A program made the position numbers and the translations under genes. From positions 930,001 through 994,000 of the forward strand of contig NZ_CP178861.1 in the NCBI RefSeq assembly GCF_047344985.1: a DNA stretch of 64,000 nucleotides. Direction: 5' to 3'. The notes below the pieces were generated by a model. It made no database searches, was not told the DNA's origin, and saw nothing but the letters and a program-made list of their open reading frames with translations. The stretch is from Bdellovibrio sp047344985 (GTDB taxonomy: Bacteria; Bdellovibrionota; Bdellovibrionia; Bdellovibrionales; Bdellovibrionaceae). Of the stretch, positions 34,437 through 43,266 are shown in pieces. The stretch's first letter is position 1. Each line of letters begins with the position of its first letter.

Positions 34437-34465
34437 TATTGATTTCTCCTTTGTGAGGAACTTTC

Positions 34466-34497
34466 AAAACGCAGTGGGAAACTACTGCGTTTTTTAT
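34466..34497 (+). terminator. Rho-independent terminator after the DUF3015 gene
   Basis: Stem AAAACGCAGT / ACTGCGTTTT with an 8-base loop and a run of T, 30 bases after the stop codon. Confidence 0.88.
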
Positions 34498-34602
34498 TTG
34501 TGCTCTCACTTCTCTTTCATTTGCCTCTCACTTGAGTTCCTCTTGTAGCTCTTTTCCTTCATGAAATTGAACTCGTTCGCCGTTCTTTGATATCAACACA
34601 GA

Positions 34603-35682
34603 ATGAGCAAATTCATTCGTAAAATCATGTTATGGTCGCATCGCTGGCTGGGAATTATCGTCGGTCTTCATTTTGTTTTGCTGGGACTTTCTGGAAGTTA
34701 TTTGATTTATTCTGACGAGATCGAATCTGTTTTTAGAAAAGACGTGAAAGTGGCCTCGGCCGCGCCTCAAAATATTGAATTGGAAAAAGCGATTCGCAAT
34801 GCTCAAGCGGGATTGGGTGTTCAGGTAACTCCAATGAGTATTGGAGTGGCTTCAAAAGAAACGAACTACAACCATGAGTTGATGTTTAATATTCCGCAGG
34901 AAGAACAGAAGCGTCGTTTTGTGACGGCTTACATTGATGCCACCACTCAAGAGTTTAAAGGCGCCTCCGTTTACAAAGAAACACTCACGGGATTTTTATT
35001 CGTTTTCCATCATGATTTGTTTTCGGGACCCACTGGAAGAACTTTTGTCGCTGTGACCGGAGTTCTCTCTTTAATTCTTTTGCTCGGTGGTCTTTATCTG
35101 TGGTGGCCAAAGGGTGATAAAACTTGGAAAAGAGTTCTGCGCTATAATCAGCAGCGCACATTTTTAGGAACCAATTTGGAGCTGCACAAAGTGGTCGGCT
35201 TTTATTCTTTGATACTGATGATCATCGTCACATTCTCTGGAATTTACCTTGCGCGTTCGGATTGGTTTTTTCCACGAAAAGCAGAAGTGCAGGGATCTTT
35301 CGTGGCAAAATCTTCGGAAACGGCGGCTCCAGATTTTGGAAAGCTTCAAATAAGCTTAAATCCACTTTTAGAGACAAACGAAATTGCGCAGATTCGTGTG
35401 GACGCTAAGACCGGAAATATTTTGGGGTTGGCTCGACAAAAAGATTTAGGGATCAGCGGTTGGGAGTGGGATGGTCAAACCGGAGATCTTCTTGCGACAA
35501 AGTATCTTAAAGACCGCACCTTTGAAAAACAATTCGGTGATTTGCAAAGAGACTGGCATTTTGGACACTTCTGGGGAGAACTAGGACGTTTCTTGATTTT
35601 CCTTTCAGGGATTTTGCCCTTGTTTTTCTATGTGACAGGTTTTTATGTCTGGTTTAAGAAGCGCTCCATCAAAGTGCGTTGA
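34603..35682 (+). CDS. PepSY-associated membrane protein
   Basis: A 359-residue inner-membrane protein of the PepSY-TM family. Helix 1 is at the start (LWSHRWLGIIVGLHFVLLGL), followed by a periplasmic part with PepSY-like text, then helices near 145-165 (VAVTGVLSLILLLGGLYLWW), 195-215 (LHKVVGFYSLILMIIVTFSG) and 325-350. Histidines in the helices (WSHRW, FHHDLF, LELHKVV, WHFGHFWG) are placed as in family members linked to ferric-siderophore reduction. Iron function is family knowledge, not visible here. It overlaps the possible upstream extension of the next gene. Confidence 0.82.
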   Translation: MSKFIRKIMLWSHRWLGIIVGLHFVLLGLSGSYLIYSDEIESVFRKDVKVASAAPQNIELEKAIRNAQAGLGVQVTPMSIGVASKETNYNHELMFNIPQEEQKRRFVTAYIDATTQEFKGASVYKETLTGFLFVFHHDLFSGPTGRTFVAVTGVLSLILLLGGLYLWWPKGDKTWKRVLRYNQQRTFLGTNLELHKVVGFYSLILMIIVTFSGIYLARSDWFFPRKAEVQGSFVAKSSETAAPDFGKLQISLNPLLETNEIAQIRVDAKTGNILGLARQKDLGISGWEWDGQTGDLLATKYLKDRTFEKQFGDLQRDWHFGHFWGELGRFLIFLSGILPLFFYVTGFYVWFKKRSIKVR

Positions 35683-35729
35683 GGCCGTTTTGTATTGATT
35701 GTTCCGCAGAGAAACTCAAAGATAGTCCT

Positions 35730-37661
35730 ATGCGTGGTCTATTGTTGAGTCTTCTCACTTTCAGTTCTATTTCTTCATTAGCAGCCGTGGGCCTCGAAGG
35801 TGGTGCGGCTCAAGCCACAATGCTGGCTGAATCCCGCCGTCTTTCACAGGATCGTCAATGGCTCAAGCTTTTGCATTTTGAAAAAGATTTTTTTCAAGTT
35901 CGTGAAAGTCAGATAGATAGTCCTTCCTTCTTTTTTTCTCCAAAGGGAAAAAAAGATCCTCATGCGGAGCTGATCGAAACCATCGTTGCTTTCTTTGCCG
36001 AAAAAGGCAAGGACCCGAACACGCATGCTCAATGTCGTTTTCCGGCTCGTTATAAGTGGCTCAAAGAAAAACTCAAAGATAGCAAAATTCATTGGCTCGA
36101 TGTGAATTGCGACCGCTTCGACGCTTTCTTTAGAGGGCTTCAAGGCGAGTCCATCTCTTTGGTTTTTTCCAGTTACTATCTGAACAATCCGTCTTCCGCC
36201 TTTGGACATACGTTTTTACGAATCAATAAAGCTCCGTCAGCAAAAGATGGACAACGCCACGAGCTTTTAGATTATGGACTTAATTACGCTGCTGAAGCCA
36301 ATACCAATAATGCTTTTTTGTACGGTTTTAAGGGATTGTTTGGAATGTTCCCTGGGCAGTTCCGTTCGATTCCTTACTACTATAAAGTGCGCGAATACAA
36401 CAACGCCGAATCGCGCGATCTGTGGGAGTACGAGCTGAAACTTCCCGCAACTTCGGTGGACATGGTGATTGCGCACGTATGGGAATTAGGCCCTTCGCAA
36501 ATCGACTATTGGTATCTGACGGAAAATTGTTCTTATCACATGCTTTCTATTTTAGAAGCCGCAGACCCTTCGGTCGATATTTTATCAAAGCTCGATCAAT
36601 ATGTGATTCCTGCCGACACCGTTCGTGTTCTTTGGAATAAAACGGATTTAATCAAGAGCTACAAATACCGTCCGAGCATTCGTCAGGTTTTCTTTGAGCG
36701 ACAAAAACATTTAAACCGTGATGAAAAAGAAGAGCTTACTCGGCTCATTGAACAAATTAAAAAACAAGATGAGATTATTTACTCAGAATCTTTCTTAAAA
36801 AGAACTCCCGAATCACAGGCAAAAATCTTAGATGCGTATATCGACTACATCGATTTCCGCTACTCAAAAGAAGTGCAAGAAGCGGGAAGAGAGTTTCAAT
36901 TAAAAATGCGCGTTCTTACAAAGCGCAGTGAAATTCCTGTCGATGCTGAAGTGATTGTGATGGACCCGCCGCCAGAGGAGCGTCCTCACTTAGCGCATCC
37001 GTCAGGACGTTGGGGCGTGGGGTACTTGCACGACACTGTAGGTGGAGACTACGCAACGCTCACGCATCGTTTTGCATTACACGACCGTCTTGATCCGGCG
37101 TGGGGTTATCCAAGTTATTCACAGATTACTTTTTTCGATCTAGGATTTTCTTACGGTCCTTCCTATTCGGATACAGACGAGAAAAAATTTGAACTGGAAA
37201 ACTTCGCTGCCTTCGAATTGATCTCGGCAAGTCCGTGGAGTTCTTTGATCCCCGAAAAATCGTGGCGATTTAAGTTGGGTGTTGAACGCACCCGTAATGA
37301 AAACTTTTTGCCGACCCATGAAGGTATTGTGCGCTTGGGATACGGTTGGACCTTCGAGCAAGGACCTTGGGATTTGAGTGCGCAACTGCAAGGCGAGGTT
37401 CACTACGGTCCTACACTGTACGACAACAAAGTATGGGCCGGGGCCGGGCCTCTTTTAGAGCTGCACTATCGCGTTAACTCTTGGTGGTTATGGCAGGGCA
37501 GTGTGTTTTATCGTCGCGACTCAGCATGGGATCAGAAAGACTATTTCCGCAGTCAAATTGAGACTCAATACAGTTTCTCAAAGACCTGGGGAGTAAGAGC
37601 ATCGTATCGCAACGAGAGATTCCTTGAGGAAACCAGCATTCAGTTATTTAATTATTACTAG
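35730..37661 (+). CDS. DUF4105-family exported membrane protein
   Basis: A 643-residue exported protein. ATG 35730 begins a signal peptide (RGLLLSLLTFSSISSLAA). The N-terminal half holds the DUF4105 (Lnb-type) domain: FSSYYLNNPSSAFGHTFLRI, LDYGLNYAAE and LTENCSYHMLSILEA with its Asn-Cys. Related domains have been linked to lipoprotein acyltransferase activity (Lnb), with the cysteine as acyl acceptor. The C-terminal 230 residues form strands (WGVGYLHDTVGGDYATLTHR, WLWQGSVFYRRDS) and end IQLFNYY, as in an outer-membrane barrel. So it may be a barrel carrying a periplasmic catalytic domain. Start 48 bases after the PepSY gene. Confidence 0.78.
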   Translation: MRGLLLSLLTFSSISSLAAVGLEGGAAQATMLAESRRLSQDRQWLKLLHFEKDFFQVRESQIDSPSFFFSPKGKKDPHAELIETIVAFFAEKGKDPNTHAQCRFPARYKWLKEKLKDSKIHWLDVNCDRFDAFFRGLQGESISLVFSSYYLNNPSSAFGHTFLRINKAPSAKDGQRHELLDYGLNYAAEANTNNAFLYGFKGLFGMFPGQFRSIPYYYKVREYNNAESRDLWEYELKLPATSVDMVIAHVWELGPSQIDYWYLTENCSYHMLSILEAADPSVDILSKLDQYVIPADTVRVLWNKTDLIKSYKYRPSIRQVFFERQKHLNRDEKEELTRLIEQIKKQDEIIYSESFLKRTPESQAKILDAYIDYIDFRYSKEVQEAGREFQLKMRVLTKRSEIPVDAEVIVMDPPPEERPHLAHPSGRWGVGYLHDTVGGDYATLTHRFALHDRLDPAWGYPSYSQITFFDLGFSYGPSYSDTDEKKFELENFAAFELISASPWSSLIPEKSWRFKLGVERTRNENFLPTHEGIVRLGYGWTFEQGPWDLSAQLQGEVHYGPTLYDNKVWAGAGPLLELHYRVNSWWLWQGSVFYRRDSAWDQKDYFRSQIETQYSFSKTWGVRASYRNERFLEETSIQLFNYY

Positions 37662-37685
37662 ATCCTCTCTGTAAGGAGCCTAGTG

Positions 37686-38507
37686 ATGTCTGAGACTTCA
37701 AGCTTTCCGTACCTTCATGGTTTTACACAAGATGAACAAGAACGTCTTCGCAAGCAGGCGCGTTTTGGTGAATTCACGGTTTATCAAAATATCAATCTGT
37801 CCTCCGTTCAACATTTGCTGGAAGTCGGATGCGGTGTCGGTGCACAAAGTGAAATTCTTTTGCGTCGTTTTCCCGATTTGAAAATCACAGGTATTGATCG
37901 CAGTACTAAACAACTGCAAGCTGCTAAAACTCGTTTGTCGAGTCTTCCTGGGGCCGCAGGCCGCTTTGATCTCAAAGAAATGGATGCTACGGCGATGAAG
38001 TTTTCTTCAAACTCTTTTGACGGTGCATTCTTGTGTTGGATTCTAGAACACGTTCCTGATCCCATTCGCGTTCTTTCGGAAGTCCGCCGGGTGTTGCGTC
38101 CCGGTTCCGTTATTTATATCACCGAAGTGATGAATGCTTCTTTTTTCTTAGATCCCTATTCGCCGAATGTTTGGAAATATTGGATGGCGTTTAACGAATA
38201 CCAACTTGAGCAACAAGGTGATCCGTTCGTGGGAGCGAAGCTTGGAAACTTCCTCTTGCAATTAGGATATCGTGATATTCAAACGGAAGTGAAAACATGG
38301 TTTCTGGACAATCGCTCACCGCAAGCGCGTAAAGATTGTATTGAGTACTGGACAGAGTTGCTTTTAAGTGCGAGCGATCAATTGCTTGCAGCTAAATGTG
38401 TTTCTGAAGAAGTCGTGCAAGGCATGAAAGACGAAATGGCGAAAGTAGCCAGTGATCCGAACGCGGTCTTTTACTATTCGTTCGTACAAGCCCGCGCTCA
38501 CACTTAA
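37686..38507 (+). CDS. SAM-dependent class I methyltransferase
   Basis: A 273-residue Rossmann-fold methyltransferase. Motif I is HLLEVGCGVGAQSEILLRR, motif II ITGIDRSTKQLQAA, then LKEMDATAMKFSSNSFDGAF and ILEHVPDPIRVLSEVRRVLR, typical of the Methyltransf_11/UbiE-like group. The C-terminal region (DEMAKVASDPNAVFYYSFVQ) resembles small-molecule methyltransferases. The substrate is unknown. The ATG at 37686 is best placed behind AAGGAG; the GTG three bases earlier is part of the same region. Its end overlaps the convergent corA stop. Confidence 0.82.
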   Translation: MSETSSFPYLHGFTQDEQERLRKQARFGEFTVYQNINLSSVQHLLEVGCGVGAQSEILLRRFPDLKITGIDRSTKQLQAAKTRLSSLPGAAGRFDLKEMDATAMKFSSNSFDGAFLCWILEHVPDPIRVLSEVRRVLRPGSVIYITEVMNASFFLDPYSPNVWKYWMAFNEYQLEQQGDPFVGAKLGNFLLQLGYRDIQTEVKTWFLDNRSPQARKDCIEYWTELLLSASDQLLAAKCVSEEVVQGMKDEMAKVASDPNAVFYYSFVQARAHT

Positions 38508-39430
38508 AGTTCGTCTTTTTTTAGCCAGCCTTTTTTATAGATCCAAATCGTGATGGCAAGAACCACAAGAGCCATCACGGCCAAAGTGACGAAGTACCCG
38601 TTGTGAGTGCGTAACTCCGGCATGTTCTCAAAGTTCATTCCGTAAACGCCGGCAATAAAATTGAGCGGCAAAAAGAAGATCGAGAATACCGTCAAAACGC
38701 GCATCACTTCGTTAGTACGATAAGACGCTTCATTGGTTTTTTGTGACATCAAAGATAGGTGTAAGTTTAAAAGTCCTGAGATCTCTTCTTGGATATCATC
38801 GGCATAGAAAATATGTTTTTCCAAAGGCTCTTTTACCTGAGCTAAATCGCGCAAAGAAATTTCAATTTCCGTCGGGATTTTATTGAGAATGTCGGCTGTA
38901 AATTTAAAGACTTTGCGATAAGAAGAAATTTTTCTTTTTATCATATAGCCTTCACGTAAAATGCTTCGGCGTTTAAGAGTGAATACTCGTTGCTCGATCA
39001 CATCTGTCTTTGCATCGAGTTCGTCCAAAGGTGCATCAAAGCTTTTTAAAGTTTGCAGAAAAAGGCTTTTTACCAAACCGATTTGAGTCATCTTCTCAAA
39101 AGAGGCTTTGTCTTTTTTATTGGAAACACAAGGAAGCGGTATGCGATGGATGGTTAAAACAAAGTCTTCTCCCATGAAAAACACGAGCTTCGTTGTCAGC
39201 TCCTGCATGGTGCCAGCTTTGGGTTTGGCTTCAGGGTCTTGATGGCGCAAAATTACAAACAGAGATTTTTCAAAGAACTCTGCTTTCGGCAAATGCTCGG
39301 GATCGAGACACGTTGTCACGGTCTGCAAAGGCAGAGAAAACTCTTCTGCAAGTTTGACCAAATCCTCTTGCCCAGGAGCTTCGCAGTCGACCCACTTAAA
39401 ATCTTGCCATTGATGCTCAAACCGTTTCAT
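38504..39430 (-). CDS. corA: CorA-family divalent metal transporter
   Basis: A 308-residue CorA-type channel for Mg2+ (or Co2+/Ni2+/Zn2+). Signature YGMNFENMPEL (about residues 263-273) follows the first of two C-terminal helices (FSIFFLPLNFIAGV and VTLAVMALVVLAITIWIY). The cytoplasmic N-terminal part is long and charged, and the protein ends in a basic tail (KKGWLKKDEL). It forms a homopentamer. Divergent from the lipoprotein hydrolase gene, with only nine bases between the two starts. Confidence 0.9.
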   Translation of the reverse strand: MKRFEHQWQDFKWVDCEAPGQEDLVKLAEEFSLPLQTVTTCLDPEHLPKAEFFEKSLFVILRHQDPEAKPKAGTMQELTTKLVFFMGEDFVLTIHRIPLPCVSNKKDKASFEKMTQIGLVKSLFLQTLKSFDAPLDELDAKTDVIEQRVFTLKRRSILREGYMIKRKISSYRKVFKFTADILNKIPTEIEISLRDLAQVKEPLEKHIFYADDIQEEISGLLNLHLSLMSQKTNEASYRTNEVMRVLTVFSIFFLPLNFIAGVYGMNFENMPELRTHNGYFVTLAVMALVVLAITIWIYKKGWLKKDEL

Positions 39431-39439
39431 GATTCCAGT

Positions 39440-40297
39440 ATGACAAAGTTTTTGAAGGTACGCCGTACCTTTTTGAAATGCATTGCGTTGCTATTTCTGA
39501 CAGGATGCCAGTCCTTTTTTTACTTCCCGTTGAAAGACAAACTCTTCGATCCTGCGAAAATAAAAATGCATCCCGAAGACGTGTTTTTGGAAACGCAAAA
39601 AGGAAACAAAATCCACGGTTGGTATTTTGAATCGACAGCTTCTACGCCCAGCAAAGGCACTCTGCTTTTTTTTCATGGCAATGCTGAAAATCTCACGTCA
39701 CATTTTTTGATGTTTCATTGGTTGCCGGCGCAAGGTTACAACTATTTTATTTTTGATTATCCTGGCTACGGTCTTTCAACAGGAAAACCGACTCCCGAAA
39801 GCACCGTGGAAGCGGGAATGGCTGCAGCGGAATGGCTGCATCTAAAAAAAGATTCTCGGCCTTTGATTATTTATGGTCATAGTTTAGGCGGAGCTGTGGC
39901 TCTGCGAACCGTGGAAGAAATCAAAGACACGGTGCCTATTCGTAACGTGATCATCGAAGCAAGTTTTGCGTCCTACCGAGGCATGGCCCGAAACGTTTTA
40001 AGTCGTCGTTGGTGGACCTGGGCATTTCAGCCGATCACTTATCTTGTGATCAGTGATGATTATGCGCCTAAATCCTTGGCGGATATTTCTCCAATTCCGT
40101 TGTTGTTCATTCATGGAAATGAAGACGTCGCGGTTGAACTAAAAAATACGGAACGGATGTTTAAAGAGGCGAAAGAACCGAAAGAGATGTGGGTCATCCC
40201 TGGCGGACACCATGGCGACCTCTATGAGATTCGCAATGGGGAACTGCGGGAACAATTCCTGTCATACCTAGCTAAAACTTCGACAGCGTCGCACTAG
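39440..40297 (+). CDS. Lipoprotein alpha/beta hydrolase
   Basis: A 285-residue protein. The lipoprotein signal is MTKFLKVRRTFLKCIALLFL with lipobox LTGC (Cys23). The hydrolase fold is complete: oxyanion region LLFFHGNAENLT, elbow IIYGHSLGGAVA (catalytic Ser about residue 148), Asp in FIHGNEDVAVE and His in PGGHHGDLYE. It resembles the BEM46/ABHD13-type group. A copy of the dispersed palindrome encodes part of the signal peptide (KVRRTFL). The frame is open upstream to 39239, but that region is inside corA. Substrate unknown, perhaps an ester at the envelope. Confidence 0.82.
   Translation: MTKFLKVRRTFLKCIALLFLTGCQSFFYFPLKDKLFDPAKIKMHPEDVFLETQKGNKIHGWYFESTASTPSKGTLLFFHGNAENLTSHFLMFHWLPAQGYNYFIFDYPGYGLSTGKPTPESTVEAGMAAAEWLHLKKDSRPLIIYGHSLGGAVALRTVEEIKDTVPIRNVIIEASFASYRGMARNVLSRRWWTWAFQPITYLVISDDYAPKSLADISPIPLLFIHGNEDVAVELKNTERMFKEAKEPKEMWVIPGGHHGDLYEIRNGELREQFLSYLAKTSTASH
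39455..39474 (+). repeat. Dispersed GGTAC palindrome, copy 3, inside a signal peptide
   Basis: AAGGTACGCCGTACCTTTTT, identical to copy 1 (11350-11369). Both are followed by similar TGCNTTGCG text. Here it is translated as KVRRTFL, the positive region of the lipoprotein signal peptide. Confidence 0.75.
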
Positions 40298-40353
40298 CGA
40301 ACGCCCATTTATTGCATTTCAGAAAGCACGGAATCTGCATAAGGAAGCTCAGG

Positions 40354-41862
40354 ATGAAACGCTTCCTTTCTACTCTCAGTATTATAATTTCTTTCACAAT
40401 CCTTGGAGCTTGTGCTCCGGACTCTCGTGACGAGGGTTCAAAAGTCAAAACGACTTATGAGCCTCAAAAACCTGTGGTTGTTAACGAAGACGGTTATCGC
40501 ATTGCCCGCGGTGCCACTCGTGTTCAGGATATGTCTGTGAATTTTGATCCGCAAACCAAGTCCATGAGCTTGCGCGGAAAAATCGAATTTCTTTCCACAA
40601 AGGGCGGCGTCGTTGAGAGCCGCAATCTTGATCTCTCTGGTATTTTGAGTGCCGATGGATTTATCAACTTACAAAATCATCGCAGAGACCACCCAACAAA
40701 TGAGACTGTCCGTATTGCTGCAAAAGCGACGTGCCTAAGTGGAGAAGGAACGTGTCACTCTTCTTTCATCGACATTTATGTTTATGCTGAGGGGATCGTT
40801 TATCACCACCAAATCGAATCGCACCAAGAAGTGAAAGAGGACGAAAAGACTTCGGACTCCGGCAAAGATAAAGAAGAGAAAAAAGATCAAAAAGAAGAAA
40901 CTCAAACCGATGATGAAGACGGTTTGGAATCAGAAGGCGGCGCTGACGAAGTTGAAGGCGAGCCGGGCCAATATATCGGAAGTGTTAAAGAAGATATCGA
41001 GTCTCTTTTGAATGTGATTCCGGAAGCTCCGAAAAAAGAGGAGCCGAAAAAAGGTGAACCTAAAAAGGAAGAACCAAAAACTGGAACGCCTCCTAAAAAA
41101 GACGAGCCTAAGCGCGAGGAACCAAAAAAAGAAGAACCAAAACGTGAAGAACCGAAGAAAGATGAACCTAAAAAAGACGAGCCAAAAACAGAGACTCCTG
41201 CAAAACCTGAAATCAAGAAGGTGAGTCAGGCAATTGGTCCGGTTAATAATGGTCGTCTGGAAAATGCCGCGAATATGTTGAGCTATGAACAAAATCATCA
41301 GCCAGCGGGATTCCACATCATTCGTCCGCAACGTTTGACTCACTTTGCGACCAATGAAATGGCTTACATCATTTCGCAAATGGGAAAGCTCACACAGCAA
41401 CAGATTCCAGGATATCAATTGTCTGTCGGTGATATTTCTCGCGAAGCCGGCGGAAAACTAGGTTCGCACAAGTCTCATCAAAATGGTTTGGATGCAGACG
41501 TGGCATTTTATTTCAATAATAAATCTTTCCAAGGCTACTTTGCTTCGGCCGTGGCTGTAGATAAACCACATGCCAACTGGATGCTAGAACAGCAATGGAA
41601 GCTCTTTAAGAGTGTGGTCGACACACAATTGGTCGACCGTATTTTCATTCACAAGGTTTTGAAGAAGGCTTTGTGTGATCTTGCGATTAAAAATGATGAG
41701 CTGCATAGGGACAGAAATGACGGTTTGGCGCAAGAAACGCTCCGCCGCTTGATCCCCGATGCGGACCACCACAATCATTTCCATATCCGCGTGAAATGTT
41801 CTAGCGCGCAAGTTCGTTGCCGCCAAATGGCAGAGCCCGCTCAAGGCTCGGGTTGTTTTTGA
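40354..41862 (+). CDS. mepA: MepA-type murein endopeptidase, lipoprotein with Lys/Glu/Pro spacer
   Basis: A 502-residue lipoprotein (lipobox LGAC, Cys20). Domains: an N-terminal beta region (about 45-155), an acidic/basic linker (160-205), a low-complexity spacer of repeated (K/R)(K/E/D)EPK units (225-288) and a C-terminal MepA zinc peptidase (about 290-487). Metal motifs are GSHKSHQNGLDADV (372-383) and DADHHNHFHIRVKC (469-482). MepA cuts D-Ala-meso-DAP cross-links in peptidoglycan. ATG 40354 has AAGGAA seven bases before it. The spacer could let an anchored enzyme reach across to peptidoglycan. The usual MepA has neither lipid anchor nor spacer. A predatory role is possible but unproven. 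Confidence 0.85.
   Translation: MKRFLSTLSIIISFTILGACAPDSRDEGSKVKTTYEPQKPVVVNEDGYRIARGATRVQDMSVNFDPQTKSMSLRGKIEFLSTKGGVVESRNLDLSGILSADGFINLQNHRRDHPTNETVRIAAKATCLSGEGTCHSSFIDIYVYAEGIVYHHQIESHQEVKEDEKTSDSGKDKEEKKDQKEETQTDDEDGLESEGGADEVEGEPGQYIGSVKEDIESLLNVIPEAPKKEEPKKGEPKKEEPKTGTPPKKDEPKREEPKKEEPKREEPKKDEPKKDEPKTETPAKPEIKKVSQAIGPVNNGRLENAANMLSYEQNHQPAGFHIIRPQRLTHFATNEMAYIISQMGKLTQQQIPGYQLSVGDISREAGGKLGSHKSHQNGLDADVAFYFNNKSFQGYFASAVAVDKPHANWMLEQQWKLFKSVVDTQLVDRIFIHKVLKKALCDLAIKNDELHRDRNDGLAQETLRRLIPDADHHNHFHIRVKCSSAQVRCRQMAEPAQGSGCF
41026..41217 (+). repeat. Low-complexity coding repeat (EPKK/EPKR units) in the MepA-like gene
   Basis: About a dozen imperfect 12-15-base units encoding EEPKK, KEEPK and DEPKR motifs (residues 225-288). 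Such tracts expand or contract by slippage, so the spacer length may vary between strains. Confidence 0.75.
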
Positions 41863-41893
41863 CCTCAAGGCTGAAGGCTGACAGAATCAATTC

Positions 41894-42970
41894 ATGGCTG
41901 ATTGGCGCGATCGCAGTGAAATGAATGGTGATGTGGTTTTTTTCCGTTACGTCTCTGAGGGAATGGAAAAAAGTCATGACGAGGTCTTTATCTGGGACAT
42001 CGATAAGACTTATTTGGACACCACCATCGATTCGCTCTCGGGTCTGATGACCACGGTTCTTGAACGCGCGCTCAATAAAAAAAACATTCCAGGCACCAAC
42101 ACCTTGATGCAGTCCTTGTCGGAATACCGCAAGCAGCAAAAAGGTTACATGTACTTTCCGATTTATTTTATCTCGGCGTCTCCTCCGCAAATGGAGGAAA
42201 GAATTTCGGAAAAATTCGCTCTGGATAACATCCGTCCGTTTGGCTGTTTTTATAAAGACAATCTGGCGAATCTTCGTCCCGGCCGCTTCTGGCGTTTGAC
42301 GAAACAAGTGGGCTACAAGCTGCAAGCACTTTTACAACTGCGCACTCGCTTGGCGGATAACGTTCGTCAAATCTGCTGGGGAGATGACAGCGAAACAGAC
42401 GCGATCATTTATAATCTCTATTCAGATATTTGTTCCCGTCGTTTGGGCGCGCACGACATTCGCACAACACTTGAAAAGTTGAACGTTACGGGCGAGCAGG
42501 TGAACACCATTCTGGAGCTTCAGGCGAATATTCCTGAAAATGATCCGGTGGAAAAAATCTATATCAATCTCGCGACGGACACAGATCCCGATTACTATTT
42601 GAAGTTCGGTCGCAGAACACTCGCAACGTACAACACGTTCCAAGTGGCGTTGGATTTATATCAAGATCATCGCTTAGGTCTTGAAGGAATTTATTCCGTC
42701 ATCCAAGACATGATTTACAACTACGGTTACACACCAGAAGAGCTGATGAAAAGCTTCGACGAATTCATCCGTCGCGGCGTTTTAGGTGAAAGAGCTTTCT
42801 TAGAGGTAAAAGCGTTCTTCATCGAAAAAGGCCTCCTGCATTCTTCCTTTGAACCGTCAGTACAACCCCTCAAAGAAAAGAAAGTCGAAGACGGTCGCGT
42901 TTTCGAAATGGAAGGCGTCCACGAACCCTGGATTCCAGATCGCATCGACTACCTTCACGATTATCGTTAA
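41894..42970 (+). CDS. HAD-superfamily protein (DUF2183/App1-like)
   Basis: A 358-residue protein with all HAD phosphatase motifs: I, FIWDIDKTYLDT (about residues 35-46, nucleophile Asp); II, IYFISASPPQM; III, the lysine in GYKLQALLQ; IV, WGDDSETDAI. The wording resembles DUF2183, whose yeast member App1 is a phosphatidate phosphatase. No signal peptide is seen, so it is probably cytoplasmic. The C-terminal 130 residues are helical and unrecognised. Start 31 bases after the MepA-like gene with a weak ribosome-binding site. Substrate unknown. Confidence 0.7.
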   Translation: MADWRDRSEMNGDVVFFRYVSEGMEKSHDEVFIWDIDKTYLDTTIDSLSGLMTTVLERALNKKNIPGTNTLMQSLSEYRKQQKGYMYFPIYFISASPPQMEERISEKFALDNIRPFGCFYKDNLANLRPGRFWRLTKQVGYKLQALLQLRTRLADNVRQICWGDDSETDAIIYNLYSDICSRRLGAHDIRTTLEKLNVTGEQVNTILELQANIPENDPVEKIYINLATDTDPDYYLKFGRRTLATYNTFQVALDLYQDHRLGLEGIYSVIQDMIYNYGYTPEELMKSFDEFIRRGVLGERAFLEVKAFFIEKGLLHSSFEPSVQPLKEKKVEDGRVFEMEGVHEPWIPDRIDYLHDYR

Positions 42971-43266
42971 GCGGCTTTAATCGTGATTCTTTTACCGCAT
43001 CCCATTATAACTTTTAAAAAAAGTTCCAGGGAGATGCCAGCAATGGCGCCGTTTTTAATGGCGGAAACTTTCGAGCGGGCGACGCCTGAGCGCTCGACGA
43101 TGTCATTCACAGTAAGCCCTGAGTTTGCAATGGCCTTAACAGCTAAAGAGGAAAGTTCCGCTTTATAAGTCATCATTGCCTGATCAACAGGAGAAGAAAT
43201 GCCCAAGGCATTTGCCAATTCGTGAGAAGTCTTGAGGGCCTTTACTTTTTTAGTCGTTTTCTTCAT
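42967..43266 (-). CDS. HigA-type antitoxin, helix-turn-helix
   Basis: A 99-residue protein with an XRE-type DNA-binding domain: VKAIANSGLTVNDIVERSGV, ARSKVSAIKNGAIAGISLEL and FLKVIMGCGKRI. The last part is the form seen in HigA-like antitoxins. The basic N-terminus (KKTTKKVKALKTS) may add contacts to DNA. It overlaps the toxin gene by 17 bp. In this family the antitoxin binds the toxin and represses the pair's own promoter. Confidence 0.78.
   Translation of the reverse strand: MKKTTKKVKALKTSHELANALGISSPVDQAMMTYKAELSSLAVKAIANSGLTVNDIVERSGVARSKVSAIKNGAIAGISLELFLKVIMGCGKRITIKAA

Noticed and set aside
40324..40340. Sigma-54-like sequence before the MepA-like gene
   Set aside because: The -24 element is AAGCACG, not GGCAC, and the transcript would start after the ribosome-binding site, so it could not serve this gene.
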